Part shown: piece after piece, positions 16,220-25,363 of the stretch
How the letters are laid out: each line of letters starts with the position of its first letter
Position numbering within the stretch: position 1 is the stretch's first letter
NCBI RefSeq assembly: GCF_001613325.1
Contig: NZ_BDCD01000019.1
Location: forward strand, 124,001 to 188,000
Source: Nocardia yamanashiensis NBRC 100130
GTDB lineage: Bacteria > Actinomycetota > Actinomycetes > Mycobacteriales > Mycobacteriaceae
Length of the DNA stretch: 64,000 nt
Direction of reading: 5' to 3'
The notes under the pieces: generated by a model
Databases searched by the model: none
The model's input: the letters and a program-made list of their open reading frames with translations, nothing else
What the model was told of the DNA's origin: nothing
Made by a program: the position numbers and the translations under genes

Positions 16220-16507
16220 TCAGTACCAAGTGGTGAACGGGGCGTAGTCGCACACATGCCCGTCGACCCAGCCCCACACGGTCTCCGGATCGACCTCGAC
16301 GCCGTCCTGCAGCCGGAGCAGCCAGCCGCTGGGCACCCGCTCCCAGATATCGCCGTCGCGATCGCGATACAGCCCGCAGGCCATCGGCTCCCACGCGTGC
16401 CCGGTCCGCAGCGATTCCGACCGAATGGTCTGGTCACCGCCGTACGTCATCACCCATGGCCCGACCGTGACGTTGACGTCCATGACCGATCGCGGATGCT
16501 GCCCCAA
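16220..16507 (-). CDS. Hypothetical Trp-rich small protein
   Basis: 95 residues, soluble, with seven Trp (GPWVMTYGG, AWEPMACG, IWERVPSGWLLRL, TVWGWVDGHV, TTWY). No family recognised. The TTG start at 16507 has AGGAG 5 bases upstream, and ATG 16483 is an alternative that gives 87 residues. It has its own terminator at 16151-16187. The order is its start, then 140 bases, then the divergent MmyB-like regulator, which might control it; this is inference from position. Confidence 0.65.
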   Translation of the reverse strand: MGQHPRSVMDVNVTVGPWVMTYGGDQTIRSESLRTGHAWEPMACGLYRDRDGDIWERVPSGWLLRLQDGVEVDPETVWGWVDGHVCDYAPFTTWY

Positions 16508-16647
16508 CTCGACTCCTGATTTGTTGTTGTTTCAAACTATTGGAGCAGAACGGGATACCGCACACCCCCTCGTCAGGCGACCGTGCGTGTATCGCTGGAC
16601 AACCGCGCGTGTACCAGACGGCTATACAAGTAAGGTCACCCTAAGTA

Positions 16648-17532
16648 ATGAATGGAGTTCCAACGTTCGGCGAGTTCATTCGCCAACGGCGCACGACCGC
16701 TAGCCTCACCCGCCCCCAACTCGCGTGGCTCGCCAACCTCTCGGTCCCCTATCTGACCAAGATCGAAGGCGGCGCCACGCCCTCCCGGCGGGTCGTCGAA
16801 TCACTCAGCACCGCACTGGAACTGCTGCCCGCCGAGTTCGAGTACGCCCTCATCCTGGCCGAAGGACCAAGTCCGCGAATCGAACCCGATCAGCCCTCCG
16901 CCATCGACCTCGAGTATCTCGAGCTGCTCAATCCCAAGATCGCGGCCTTCATCACCGGGGCCATGGACATCATCGCCATCAATGCCGCCCACGAGGAGGC
17001 GTTCCCGCAATTGCTGCCGGGCGTCAACTATCTGGAGTGGATGATGCTCAATCCCATCTCCAAAACCGTACTGGTCGATTGGATGGGCGAGGCCAAACAG
17101 GCGGTCAAGTCCTTCCGGATCATGCTGGCGCGCAACGGACCCAGCGAGCGCACCCAGCAGATCATCGACACCTGCCTGGAGAGCCCGGAATTCGGCATCC
17201 TGTGGCGCGGGGACGCCGTCGCCAACGAGCGGCCGGATCGCACGAAGCTGGTGCGCAATCCCAAGACCCTCGCCATCACCGAGCTCCGGATGAACATCTG
17301 GCGCACCCAATCCGGCTTGCAATCCTGGATGCTGGTGCTCGGTACGAGCGTGGACCAACCCATGGCGGTCACCCGTCCAGTCCTGCGTGAACGCCCCGCG
17401 GCGTCAAGGGCTATTAACAGATCCGAGGGCCCCGACACCCTCGTAATGCGCCCGCAACCGGGCCGGAAAGGGCGCGAACCCCTACCCACACAGCCACTTC
17501 AGCAAATAATTAGCAAACCGGAAGATGGGTGA
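16648..17532 (+). CDS. XRE-family regulator with MmyB-like ligand-binding domain
   Basis: 294 residues. The N-terminal HTH (about 5-62) reads FGEFIRQRRTTASLTRPQLAWLANLSVPYLTKIEGG. The MmyB-type domain (about 85-240) has the typical DIIAINAAHEEAFPQLLPGVNYLEWMMLNP and WMGEAKQAVKSFRIMLA. In characterised relatives this PAS-like domain may bind a fatty acid or similar ligand. The C-terminal 50 residues are Arg/Pro-rich and disordered. ATG 16648 was chosen, with no obvious Shine-Dalgarno. It is divergent from the Trp-rich small gene. Confidence 0.85.
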   Translation: MNGVPTFGEFIRQRRTTASLTRPQLAWLANLSVPYLTKIEGGATPSRRVVESLSTALELLPAEFEYALILAEGPSPRIEPDQPSAIDLEYLELLNPKIAAFITGAMDIIAINAAHEEAFPQLLPGVNYLEWMMLNPISKTVLVDWMGEAKQAVKSFRIMLARNGPSERTQQIIDTCLESPEFGILWRGDAVANERPDRTKLVRNPKTLAITELRMNIWRTQSGLQSWMLVLGTSVDQPMAVTRPVLRERPAASRAINRSEGPDTLVMRPQPGRKGREPLPTQPLQQIISKPEDG

Positions 17533-17569
17533 TCAACGGTTCTCAGCCGATCGCCGTGCCGTGCGAAAA

Positions 17570-18655
17570 CTAGCCGGACCAATGACCGGTAGCGATGAAT
17601 TCGGCAATGACCGCGGTGGGCTCGGTGAGGCTCAGCCCCTGACCGGCAACCCAGTCGTCGTTGAAATAGGTTCCGGCATAACGGTCTCCGCCATCACACA
17701 GCAGGGTGACCACAGAACCCTTGCGACCCTCCGAAATCATATCGGCTATCAGGGCAAATGCCCCCCAGAGGTTGGTTCCGGTCGAACCGCCCACCCGGCG
17801 CCCGAGGGCCTCGCTGGCGATCCGCGTCGCCGCGATCGACGCCGCGTCCGGCACCTCGAGCATGGTGTCCACCACCTGCCCCACGAACGAGGGCTCCACC
17901 CGCGGCCGCCCGATTCCCTCGATCCGCGAAGGCATTCCGGTCTGGTACCCGATGTCGTCGAGTTCGTAGCCGCCGTAGAAGGCCGAATTCTCCGGATCCA
18001 CCACCGCGAGCCTGGTGGCGTGCCGCCGATAGCGCAGGTAGCGGCCGATGGTCGCGCTGGTGCCGCCGGTGCCGGCCCCCACCACGATCCACTCCGGCAC
18101 CGGATGCGTCTCCAACTCCATTTGGGTGAAGATGGATTCGGCGATGTTGTTGTTCCCGCGCCAGTCCGTCGCCCGTTCGGCGTAGGTGAACTGGTCCATG
18201 TAGTGGCCGCCGGTCTCGGCCGCCAAACGCGCTGCCTCCGTATAGATATCGGGGGCCTTCTCGACCAGATGGCAACGCCCGCCCTGCGCCTCGATCAGCG
18301 CCAGCTTCTCCGGCGAGGTCTTGGCCGGCACCACCGCCACGAAGTCCAGGCCCAGCAGTTTCGCGAAGTAGGCCTCGGAGATCGCGGTGGAACCGGACGA
18401 AGCCTCCACCACCGTGGTGCCTTCGACCACCCAGCCGTTGCAGATGGCGTACAGGAACAGCGATCTCGCCAGACGATGCTTGAGACTGCCTGTGATGTGG
18501 GTGGATTCGTCCTTGAGATAGAGCTCGATGCCCCATTCCGCGGGCAGCGGGTAGCGCAGCAGATGGGTGTCGGCGCTGCGCTGGGTATCGGCGTCGATCA
18601 GCCGCACCGCATTGTCGGCCCAGGCCCGCGGGGTGGAGCGCACGCAGCGCTTCAC
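17570..18655 (-). CDS. PLP-dependent L-cysteine desulfhydrase, Cds1-like
   Basis: A 361-residue fold-type II PLP enzyme. The Schiff-base Lys lies in [15 protein letters not shown], with [16 protein letters not shown] as the substrate/PLP loop, the phosphate loop [14 protein letters not shown], and SGDRY-type [16 protein letters not shown] near the end. It closely resembles my memory of M. tuberculosis Rv3684 (Cds1), which breaks cysteine down to H2S, pyruvate and ammonia; cysteine synthase activity is the alternative. The GTG start overlaps the upstream DUF4229 gene stop (GTGA). Its end is convergent with the MmyB-like regulator. Confidence 0.88.
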   Translation of the reverse strand: MKRCVRSTPRAWADNAVRLIDADTQRSADTHLLRYPLPAEWGIELYLKDESTHITGSLKHRLARSLFLYAICNGWVVEGTTVVEASSGSTAISEAYFAKLLGLDFVAVVPAKTSPEKLALIEAQGGRCHLVEKAPDIYTEAARLAAETGGHYMDQFTYAERATDWRGNNNIAESIFTQMELETHPVPEWIVVGAGTGGTSATIGRYLRYRRHATRLAVVDPENSAFYGGYELDDIGYQTGMPSRIEGIGRPRVEPSFVGQVVDTMLEVPDAASIAATRIASEALGRRVGGSTGTNLWGAFALIADMISEGRKGSVVTLLCDGGDRYAGTYFNDDWVAGQGLSLTEPTAVIAEFIATGHWSG

Positions 18656-18960
18656 GCGTCACCGCCCTGCAGCCGCTTCATCAGCTGCTCGCGGTCGCTG
18701 CGGCGCTTGGCGTCCACCGCGGCGATGTCCTTGTTCACCTGGGCGCGCAGCTTCTTGAACAGCACCAGCGACAGCGGCATGGCGATGAGCAGCGCGAACA
18801 GCAGCGCGACGATGAGCGGGATGGACACCTTCACCAGCGCGGCCACGCCCAGGATGATCGCGGCGATGACGACCACCAGGCCCAGCCGGGCCACCGTGTA
18901 GAGGGCCAGATTGCGAGCCAGGCGGCGGCCCGCGCTCGGGGTCGGGGATGCGTCAGACAC
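18652..18960 (-). CDS. DUF4229 membrane protein
   Basis: 102 residues with two adjacent hydrophobic helices ([26 protein letters not shown] and [22 protein letters not shown]), then a charged coiled tail ([24 protein letters not shown]) as in DUF4229 proteins. Function unknown. The GTG at 18960 is chosen from a leaderless -10, and the longer frame to 19002 is rejected. It is the first gene of a two-gene unit with the cysteine desulfhydrase. Confidence 0.8.
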   Translation of the reverse strand: MSDASPTPSAGRRLARNLALYTVARLGLVVVIAAIILGVAALVKVSIPLIVALLFALLIAMPLSLVLFKKLRAQVNKDIAAVDAKRRSDREQLMKRLQGGDA

Positions 18961-18967
18961 GGCCCTC

Positions 18968-18973
18968 AGCCTA
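18968..18973 (-). promoter_or_regulatory. Leaderless -10 hexamer (DUF4229-cds1 operon)
   Basis: TAGGCT on the minus strand, 7 bases before GTG 18960. Confidence 0.6.
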
Positions 18974-19063
18974 GGTGACCGCGATTCGGGCATTCCCCGC
19001 ACCCTCCGCCCGAATGTCGCTGAATGTTCGCTGCGAGCCGGAAAACCGTGACCGTAAACACAT

Positions 19064-19077
19064 AACGGATATCCGTT
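19064..19077. promoter_or_regulatory. Perfect 14-bp palindrome upstream of the BldC-like gene
   Basis: AACGGATATCCGTT, in an AT-richer 120-base stretch between divergent genes. A likely operator for an unidentified dimeric regulator. It does not look like the AATT-spaced BldC direct repeats. Confidence 0.4.
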
Positions 19078-19186
19078 TTGTCTATTACTTCCCCTTTACC
19101 AAATCGAGACTGTTCGAACACTCGGGGGTGACAGTGCAACGATGTCGCTACTGATGAGGGATCTGTCGATACGGAAAGGTTTGCGA

Positions 19187-19420
19187 ATGACTGCGTTCAC
19201 CGCGGTACCCCGCGTATTGGGTTCCGTCACCGGCCAGGACACCCTGCTCACCCCGGGCCAAGTGGCAGCCCTGTTCCATGTGGATCCGAAGACCGTCACG
19301 CGCTGGGCGCATGCCGGACGCCTCGGATCCTTGCGTACCCCCGGCGGTCACCGCCGATTCCGCGAATCCGAAGTCATGCAACTGCTCAAGTCCCTCACCA
19401 CCGAGGCGACCCGCGTGTAA
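19187..19420 (+). CDS. BldC-like MerR-type DNA-binding protein
   Basis: 77 residues forming a single winged-HTH of the MerR/BldC class: LLTPGQVAALFHVDPKTVTRWAHAGRLG, then the wing SLRTPGGHRRFRESEVMQLL. There is no effector domain. In Streptomyces BldC times development and binds DNA cooperatively; a similar architectural role is possible here. ATG 19187 follows GGAAAGG at 8 bases, so the frame open from 19142 is rejected. A palindrome lies 110 bases upstream. Confidence 0.88.
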   Translation: MTAFTAVPRVLGSVTGQDTLLTPGQVAALFHVDPKTVTRWAHAGRLGSLRTPGGHRRFRESEVMQLLKSLTTEATRV

Positions 19421-19490
19421 ACCCTATTTCGAGTTCCACAGTGTCAGAGGTACGTAACCGGACTACCCTCGTTCGCAGGAGGTGAGCGAC

Positions 19491-19679
19491 GTGGCGTACC
19501 TGTTGGCACTCATCGCGGTAGTGGCCGTCGCGATGTTGTGCTGGAAAGCTTTCGGGCCCCAGCGATCCGCCGGCACCGGTCCAGCACCCACCCGGCGCAC
19601 CCGAATAATCGGGCCCGAGGACGATCCGGATTTCCTGCGCCGGCTCTCCCGTGAGCATCGCGACGGCGAATCGACCTGA
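19491..19679 (+). CDS. Small single-pass membrane protein
   Basis: 62 residues. One N-terminal transmembrane helix (about 3-20, YLLALIAVVAVAMLCWKAFG) and a basic then acidic cytoplasmic tail (RRTRIIGPEDDPDFLRRLSREH). The GTG at 19491 has a perfect AGGAGG at 8 bases, while the in-frame GTG 19482 overlaps that Shine-Dalgarno. No family recognised. It lies 70 bases after the BldC-like gene and is ended by a strong terminator. Confidence 0.75.
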   Translation: MAYLLALIAVVAVAMLCWKAFGPQRSAGTGPAPTRRTRIIGPEDDPDFLRRLSREHRDGEST

Positions 19680-19729
19680 TGAACCCATAGGGCTCGCGAC
19701 CGAGCTCCCCTATTGGCAGTACCTGTGAC

Positions 19730-19783
19730 CGTCCCCCGGCACGATCCGCCCTGCAACGGATCAGCCGGGGGACGTCTCGTTTT
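19730..19783 (+). terminator. Strong intrinsic terminator
   Basis: CGTCCCCCGGC pairs with GCCGGGGGACG, with an inner CGATCCG/CGGATC helix, followed by TCTCGTTTT. It lies 50 bases after the small membrane protein stop. Confidence 0.75.
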
Positions 19784-19824
19784 GGTGCAAACCGAACATT
19801 TGCTTTCCACTCCGGGGGCATACT

Positions 19825-19900
19825 CGATCTTGCTTTGCCAGGATTGAGCGCCCGCACAGCGGGAAGTCAGTCCAAGCAAGATCGCTGAATCTCTCGTTTT
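19825..19900 (+). ncRNA. Candidate structured RNA or 5'-UTR hairpin
   Basis: Three stacked pairings: CGATCTTGCTT/AAGCAAGATCG (11 bp, 19825-19835 with 19874-19884), GGATTGA/TCAGTCC (7 bp with one G-U) and CCCGC-ACA-GCGGG at the tip, followed within 16 bases by CGTTTTT. It sits between a terminator and a secreted-protein gene. Either a small RNA with its own terminator, or a regulatory leader. Confidence 0.4.
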
Positions 19901-19934
19901 TCCAGGTTTTTCAACCAGCACGGAAGAAGGAGCG

Positions 19935-20258
19935 ATGAAGATCAAACGATTCACAGCAGCCGCCGTGCTCGCCTTCTCGGCCACGGTGCTCACCGCCGGA
20001 GTAGTGGGCGCGGAACCCGTCGCGGTGGAGCCGGCGCCACCGGTCACCGAACCCGTCTACGACCCCGCAATCGACGATCCGGTCATGCACCAGTGCAATG
20101 CCATCATCGGCGCGCTGGTGGGCGGCGTCATCGGCGGCAGTCTGAGCGCGGTGCCCGGCGCGGCCATCGGCGCGGCGATCGGCGCGGCCATCGGCTGGTC
20201 GCTGCTCTACCCGCCCGGACCGCCGCTGGCCTGCTGGCGGCCTTCGGAACAGCCGTAA
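19935..20258 (+). CDS. Secreted glycine-rich small protein
   Basis: 107 residues. A signal peptide MKIKRFTAAAVLAFSATVLT ends near GAEP. The mature part starts with a Pro/Glu/Val segment, then a Cys (MHQCNAII) and a hydrophobic glycine-zipper region (ALVGGVIGGSLSAVPGAAIGAAIGAAIGW), with a second Cys in LACWRP. Glycine zippers often insert in membranes or oligomerise. AAGGAG precedes the ATG at 4 bases. Function unknown. The structured element upstream may control it. Confidence 0.75.
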   Translation: MKIKRFTAAAVLAFSATVLTAGVVGAEPVAVEPAPPVTEPVYDPAIDDPVMHQCNAIIGALVGGVIGGSLSAVPGAAIGAAIGAAIGWSLLYPPGPPLACWRPSEQP

Positions 20259-20270
20259 CCCGATGAGGGG

Positions 20271-21260
20271 CTAGTTCAGGCCCGCGTAGCTGTGCAGACC
20301 GCTCACCACGATATTGATGATGAACAGGTTGAACAGCATGGCTACGAAACCTGCCACATTGATCCACGCGGCCTTGGTGTCTCGCCAGCCGGAAGTCGCG
20401 CGGGCGTGCAGGTACGCGGCGTAGAGGACCCAGGCGATGAAGGAGACCGTCTCCTTCGGGTCCCAGCCCCAGAAGCGGCCCCACGCGGCCTCGGCCCAGA
20501 TGGCGCCCAGGATGACGCCCGCACCGAAGATCGGGAAACCGATGATGGTGGTGCGGTACGCCAGCCGGTCCAGGGTCTGGGCATCGGGCAGGCGGCGGGC
20601 CAGATTGCCGAGCAGAGAGGATGATTCGCCGCCCGCGGGCTGCCGCAGGCGGAACAGGAACAGCAGACTCGCCACACCCGACACCAGGAACACGCCACTG
20701 CCGATCGAGACCACGGTGACGTGCACCGGGAGCCAGTACGACTTGAGCGCCGGGACCACCGGGGCCGCGTCGGCGTGCAGGACGGTGCCCGCCAGGAACA
20801 TCAGGATGAGCACCGGCAGCAGCAGGAACGCCCACATGCCGCGGTAGCGCTGATCGCGCAGCAGCACCAGGCCGAGGCCGACGGCGGCCGCGCAGGCCAT
20901 GCTGACGAACTCGTACATATTGCCGAGCGGGAAGCGGTGGGTCGCGAAGCCGCGCAACACGATCGAGGCCGCGTGCAGCCCGAAGGCGACGAACAGCACC
21001 GCGAAAGCCATATTGCCCAGGCGTTCCGGGAACGGGCGCTGCGGGCGGCCGGTGCGCACCACCTTGCCGGGCACATCGGCGGGCGGCAGGGTGTCGTCAC
21101 CGGTGCCGCCGCCGACCGTGACCAGCTTGCGGGCGGTCTCGGGAACCGTGCGGGTGACGGCGAACTGCCAGATGAGCATCAGGCAGACCAGCGCGTAGAT
21201 CACGATGGCCGACTTGAAGGCGAGATCGCTGTAGGACGCGAGAGTCTCGTCGATCGGCAT
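20271..21260 (-). CDS. ccsB: Cytochrome c biogenesis protein CcsB/ResC (CcsA-type haem handler)
   Basis: A 329-residue polytopic membrane protein of system II cytochrome c maturation. It carries the tryptophan-rich WWD-type haem-binding motif WGRFWGWDPKETVSFIAWVLYAAYLHARA and the flanking His residues. It exports haem and ligates it to apocytochrome c together with ResB. Last gene of a six-gene overlapping operon (TAATG with resB). M. tuberculosis Rv0529 is the counterpart. The N-terminal 100 residues include a hydrophilic insert, as is usual in Mycobacteriales. Confidence 0.92.
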   Translation of the reverse strand: MPIDETLASYSDLAFKSAIVIYALVCLMLIWQFAVTRTVPETARKLVTVGGGTGDDTLPPADVPGKVVRTGRPQRPFPERLGNMAFAVLFVAFGLHAASIVLRGFATHRFPLGNMYEFVSMACAAAVGLGLVLLRDQRYRGMWAFLLLPVLILMFLAGTVLHADAAPVVPALKSYWLPVHVTVVSIGSGVFLVSGVASLLFLFRLRQPAGGESSSLLGNLARRLPDAQTLDRLAYRTTIIGFPIFGAGVILGAIWAEAAWGRFWGWDPKETVSFIAWVLYAAYLHARATSGWRDTKAAWINVAGFVAMLFNLFIINIVVSGLHSYAGLN

Positions 21261-22894
21261 TACTTCTCTCCCGGGTTGTCGGTCAGCAGCCGCTCACGCA
21301 GGCGATCGAATTCGCCGCCCCAACCGGCTTGGTCGGTGCGGGCCAGTCCGCCCATTTCTACTACGGTACGTCGTTTTTCGGAAGGCTCTGCGGCGGGGTA
21401 GACGCGCAACCAGATGCGGCGGCGCTTGATCAGCAGCGAACCCAGCAGGCCGGCCATCATGGTCAAGGCGCTGACCAGCACCCACTGCTGCGCCGGATCG
21501 TGCGAGACCTGCAGGTTCACGAACTCTTTCGCGCCGTCGAAGGTGACCTTGGTGCCGTCGGCGAGGGTCGCGCCCTCACCGGGCTTCAGATTGACGCGCT
21601 GTTCCTTGGTCAGCCGGCCCTGCTTGATCATCTCCGGATCCAGCGAGAACAGCGACTGCGCCCGGCCGGTGTCCAGGCCGGTCTCGCCGCGGTAGATGTC
21701 CACGGCCACCATCGGATCCGTCATGGCCGGATAGCGCGAGGTCAGCAGCGAACCGTGCAGCAGCGCGGTCGGCGCGAACAGGCCCTGGATCGCGACCTGG
21801 TGCTTGCGGCGCTCGGCCTCGTTCGGATACATGCCGCCGGGCGGATCGATGCGCAGCACACCCGAGGACAGGAAGGTGGTGGCGTCGTCCGGCTTCCACT
21901 GGATGGTCTCGGTGCGGGTCTGGCCGTTCGGGAAGGTCACCGTGAAGGTGGGGGCGAAACCGTGGCCCTGCAGGTAGATTCGATCGCCCGCCAGCCGCAG
22001 CGGGTGGTTGACCTGCACGGAGGTGTCACGCCAGGTGCCGGTGCTGAGGTCGTCGCCGGCCTGGTACTGCAGGTCGGAGGTGAACATCTCGGCCTGGCCG
22101 TTGGGCAGGTAGTCGGCCTTGAAGTTCTTGACCCGGATACACATCGGCGTCAGGCCGGTGCCGTCGTTGACATTGCCGGCCCGGAAGGAGTCGAAGACCG
22201 CCGGGGAGGTGGTGCAGAAACCGGGGCCGTCGTCGGCGATGACCACCACATTGCCCTCGTACCCGAACAGCTTGCCGATGGCGATGGCCGCCAGCAGCCC
22301 GACCAGCGCCAGGTGGAAGACCAGGTTGCCGAGTTCGCGCGAGTAGCCCTTCTCGGCCGAAAGGGTCACTTCCCCTTCGCGATTGCCCGGCTGCACCACC
22401 ACGCGCCAGCCGCGCAGGCCCTTGCGGACGCGCTCGACGACCTCGTCGGGGGTGGCGGTGTCGCCGCCCTCGAAGTGATGCGGCAGGCGAGACAGATTGC
22501 GCGGGGCCTTGACCGGCGGCGTGCGCAGCGCCCGGTAGTGATCGAGCACGCGCGGCAGGATGCAGCCCACCAGCGAAACGAACAGCAGCACATAGACGGC
22601 CGTGAACCAGAAACTGGAGAACACGTCGAACAGTTCGAGCCGGTCCATCCACGGGCCCAGGGTCGGGCGGTCCGCGATGTACTGATCGACCTTCTGCGCG
22701 TTCAGGCTCCGCTGCGGCAGCAGTGCGCCGGGGATGGCGGCCAGCGCCAGCAGGAACAGCAGCATGAGCGCGGTGCGCATGCTGGTGAGCCCGCGCCAGG
22801 TATTGCGCAGCAGGGCGATCACCCGGCCCAGCGGCGATTGGCGCGGCGGGCGAACGGGATTCGGGGCGGCGGGGGTTTCGGCGGTCACGGTCAT
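21260..22894 (-). CDS. resB: Cytochrome c biogenesis protein ResB
   Basis: 544 residues. Three N-terminal helices (starting ALMLLFLLALAAIPGALLPQRSLN), a large extracytoplasmic domain (about 210-450) and one C-terminal helix (WVLVSALTMMAGLLGSLLI). The partner of CcsB in system II haem ligation. The start overlaps the ccdA stop (TGATG) and the stop overlaps ccsB (TAATG). Corresponds to Rv0528. Confidence 0.92.
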   Translation of the reverse strand: MTVTAETPAAPNPVRPPRQSPLGRVIALLRNTWRGLTSMRTALMLLFLLALAAIPGALLPQRSLNAQKVDQYIADRPTLGPWMDRLELFDVFSSFWFTAVYVLLFVSLVGCILPRVLDHYRALRTPPVKAPRNLSRLPHHFEGGDTATPDEVVERVRKGLRGWRVVVQPGNREGEVTLSAEKGYSRELGNLVFHLALVGLLAAIAIGKLFGYEGNVVVIADDGPGFCTTSPAVFDSFRAGNVNDGTGLTPMCIRVKNFKADYLPNGQAEMFTSDLQYQAGDDLSTGTWRDTSVQVNHPLRLAGDRIYLQGHGFAPTFTVTFPNGQTRTETIQWKPDDATTFLSSGVLRIDPPGGMYPNEAERRKHQVAIQGLFAPTALLHGSLLTSRYPAMTDPMVAVDIYRGETGLDTGRAQSLFSLDPEMIKQGRLTKEQRVNLKPGEGATLADGTKVTFDGAKEFVNLQVSHDPAQQWVLVSALTMMAGLLGSLLIKRRRIWLRVYPAAEPSEKRRTVVEMGGLARTDQAGWGGEFDRLRERLLTDNPGEK

Positions 22895-23718
22895 CAGATC
22901 GGCAGGGTCACATTCGAGACGAAGGCGTCACGGACCCAGGACACGAACTGGTCCCAGGCCCCGGTCACCAGGGCGAAGCCGACGGCCACCAGCAGGATGC
23001 CGCCGATCACCTGAATGGTGCGGGAATTGCGGCGCAGCCAGCCGACCCCGCGCAATGCGGTGGCCGAGCCGAACGCCAGGATCACGAAGGGCAGGCCCAG
23101 GCCCAGGCAGTAGGCCACGATGAGGGCGACGCCGCGCGCGGCGGTGGTGCCCTCGGTGCCCGCGGACACGGCCATCACGCCGGACAGGGTGGGGCCGAGG
23201 CAGGGGGTCCAGCCGAGCGCGAAGACCGCGCCGAGCAGGGGTGCGCCGATCAGGCCGCTCAATCGCCGGGGCTCCATGCGGGTGTCGCGCTGCAGGGCCG
23301 GGATGAGGCCGATGAAGGCCAGGCCCATCACGATGGTCACCACGCCGCCGATGCGGGTCAGCAGTTCGCGATTCACATTGAGCGCGTTGATGGCGCCGAA
23401 CACGGTGGCCGACGCGAGCACGAACACCACGGTGAATCCGGCCACGAACAGGCCCGCGGCACCGGCCACCCGCAGGCGGCCCCGGCGTTCGAGAGTGGCT
23501 GTGCGCCTGGCGGATTCGACGGTCACCGGCGGCGCCTCGGCCCCGACCACGCCCGCCAGATAGGACAGGTAGCCCGGCACCAGCGGCACCACGCACGGGG
23601 ACGCGAACGACACCAGGCCGGCCAGCACGCACGCGCCGAGGGCGAGCAGCAGCGGTCCGGTGGCGGCGGTGTCCTGGAACGACTGTCCCACGCTCGCCAG
23701 CACTGTCACATCGGTCAC
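22894..23718 (-). CDS. ccdA: CcdA thiol-disulfide transporter of cytochrome c maturation
   Basis: 274 residues, six to seven helices, with the paired cysteines in [20 protein letters not shown] (TM1) and [14 protein letters not shown] (TM4). It delivers reducing power across the membrane to the adjacent TlpA-like protein to keep the apocytochrome CXXCH motif reduced. The GTG start overlaps the tlpA stop (GTGA), and the long frame upstream is antisense-type read-through of tlpA. Corresponds to Rv0527. Confidence 0.92.
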   Translation of the reverse strand: MTDVTVLASVGQSFQDTAATGPLLLALGACVLAGLVSFASPCVVPLVPGYLSYLAGVVGAEAPPVTVESARRTATLERRGRLRVAGAAGLFVAGFTVVFVLASATVFGAINALNVNRELLTRIGGVVTIVMGLAFIGLIPALQRDTRMEPRRLSGLIGAPLLGAVFALGWTPCLGPTLSGVMAVSAGTEGTTAARGVALIVAYCLGLGLPFVILAFGSATALRGVGWLRRNSRTIQVIGGILLVAVGFALVTGAWDQFVSWVRDAFVSNVTLPI

Positions 23719-24314
23719 GACTGTTCTCCGGTGAGCTTGTCCAGGATCGGCCGCAGATCCTCGGCGAGCAGCGAGCGCAGGTAGACCGCGGCGACGCGAT
23801 GCTGCTTGTCCAGCACGATGGTGGTCGGGATGACGCTGGTCGGGAACTTGCCGCCGAGCGCGAGCAGGCTGCGCATGGACGGGTCGTAGATGGACGGGTA
23901 GCCGACCTTGTTGTCGGTCACGAAGTCCTGCGCCTTGTCCTGCTGGTTGTCCCGGACATTGATGCCGAGGAAGGCGACGCCCTTGTCCTTGTACGCCTCG
24001 TAAACCTGTTCCAGCGCGGGCGCTTCCGCGCGGCACGGGCCGCACCACTGGCCCCACAGATTGACGACGACGACCTTGCCCGGGAAGTCGTCCACCGAGG
24101 TGGTCTTCCCGGCGGTCATCAGATCCGGGCCGGCGAGCTTGCCGATGGTGCCGCGTGATTCCGGCGGATCGTAATAGATGTCGGTCTTACCGCCCGGCGA
24201 CACGAAATCGAAGGTGCCGCCCTGCGCCACCGCGTCCTTACCGGCGGTCGAGCAGCCCGCGAGCGCCGCCACGACGGCGACGCCCGCCAGCAGGGACGCG
24301 ATGGCGCGTCTCAT
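23715..24314 (-). CDS. TlpA/ResA-like thioredoxin lipoprotein
   Basis: 199 residues. A lipoprotein signal with lipobox LAGC (Cys about 21), then a thioredoxin domain with WCGPC in [20 protein letters not shown] and cis-Pro loop VIPTTIVLD. It reduces apocytochrome c thiols outside the membrane, recharged by CcdA next door. The start at ATG 24314 gives the lipobox the right position and overlaps the phosphatase stop by ATGA. Corresponds to Rv0526. Confidence 0.92.
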   Translation of the reverse strand: MRRAIASLLAGVAVVAALAGCSTAGKDAVAQGGTFDFVSPGGKTDIYYDPPESRGTIGKLAGPDLMTAGKTTSVDDFPGKVVVVNLWGQWCGPCRAEAPALEQVYEAYKDKGVAFLGINVRDNQQDKAQDFVTDNKVGYPSIYDPSMRSLLALGGKFPTSVIPTTIVLDKQHRVAAVYLRSLLAEDLRPILDKLTGEQS

Positions 24315-25363
24315 GCCCCGAACACCTTGGGATCGGAGGTCCCGGCGGGCTCCGAGTAGACGATGTCGATCAACGTATCGCCCTGGTAGACCAGCGAAGT
24401 CAGCGAGGCGAGCGAGCACTGCCGGTTGCGCGGATCGTGCCACAGCCGCTGCCCCTGCAGGAACCGGCGCAGGGTCCACACCGGCAGCTGATGCGAGACC
24501 AGCACGGCCTCGCGGCCCGCCGCCTCGACGCGCGCCTTGTTCACCGCGGCCAGCATGCGATGCGCGATCTGCAGGTACGGCTCACCCCAGGACGGCGTGA
24601 ACGGATCCCGCAGCTTCCACCAATGCCGGGGCTGCCGCAGCGCGCCGTCCCCCACGGCCACCCGCAGCCCCTCGAAGATGTTCCCCGCCTCGATCAGGTT
24701 CTCGTCCGTCCGGATGATCACCCCGTGCTGCGCCGCAACGGGTTCCGCGGTCTCCTGCGCTCGCTGCAACGGCGAAGCCACCACCAGCGCGACATCGTGA
24801 TCGGCCAGCGACCGCGCCACGGCCTGCGCCTGCGCCCGCCCCGTCACCGACAACTGGAACCCGGGCAACCGCCCGTACAGAATCCCCTTCGGATTGTGCA
24901 CCTCACCGTGCCGCATCACATGCACGATGGTCTCCACGTCGTCCGCGACATCCCCCGGCAAGGTGAAACCACTTGCCGTCAAAACGGATTCACCCGCCTC
25001 CCGACCGGCCGCAGCGGCCTCCGCCGCCTCCCGATCGCTCCCGGCGGCCTCGACCGGCGACTCTTCCCCGGCCTCGTCGGCATCGGCATCCGCCGCAGCG
25101 GCATCGACCTCGGACTCCGCGGTGGCGGAGGTCGCGGCTTCGGCCGTCGGCTGGGCGGTTTCGGCGTCTGCCGCGGCGGCCGAATCCGTTGCGGGGGTGG
25201 CGGTTTCGGCCGGGGCGACGGCGATCTGCTCGCCGGTTTCGGCGAGTTCGGCTTCGGCCTGACGGATGGAGTCGAGGAGGCGGGCGGCTTCGGTGGCGGA
25301 GAGCGGGGCCTCGTGGGGGGCGGGGGCGGGGATTCCGGTGTCTGGCTGCTGGGTGGAGCTCAC
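24311..25363 (-). CDS. Histidine phosphatase superfamily protein with long acidic Ala/Glu N-terminal region
   Basis: 350 residues. The C-terminal ~205 residues form a phosphoglycerate-mutase-like domain with the catalytic RHGE at 151-154 ([10 protein letters not shown]), the second His in LVSHQLPVW and the Glu in [12 protein letters not shown]. The preceding ~130 residues are Ala/Glu/Asp-rich and low complexity; M. tuberculosis Rv0525 is only about 200 residues and lacks them as I recall. The GTG start overlaps the hemL stop (GTGA). The substrate is unknown. The position between hemL and the cytochrome c genes is conserved in mycobacteria. Confidence 0.85.
   Translation of the reverse strand: MSSTQQPDTGIPAPAPHEAPLSATEAARLLDSIRQAEAELAETGEQIAVAPAETATPATDSAAAADAETAQPTAEAATSATAESEVDAAAADADADEAGEESPVEAAGSDREAAEAAAAGREAGESVLTASGFTLPGDVADDVETIVHVMRHGEVHNPKGILYGRLPGFQLSVTGRAQAQAVARSLADHDVALVVASPLQRAQETAEPVAAQHGVIIRTDENLIEAGNIFEGLRVAVGDGALRQPRHWWKLRDPFTPSWGEPYLQIAHRMLAAVNKARVEAAGREAVLVSHQLPVWTLRRFLQGQRLWHDPRNRQCSLASLTSLVYQGDTLIDIVYSEPAGTSDPKVFGA

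Noticed and set aside
16631-16648. IdeR (iron box)-like sequence before the MmyB-like regulator
   Set aside because: TAAGGTCACCCTAA agrees with the first part of the consensus but the last five positions fail and there is no iron gene nearby.
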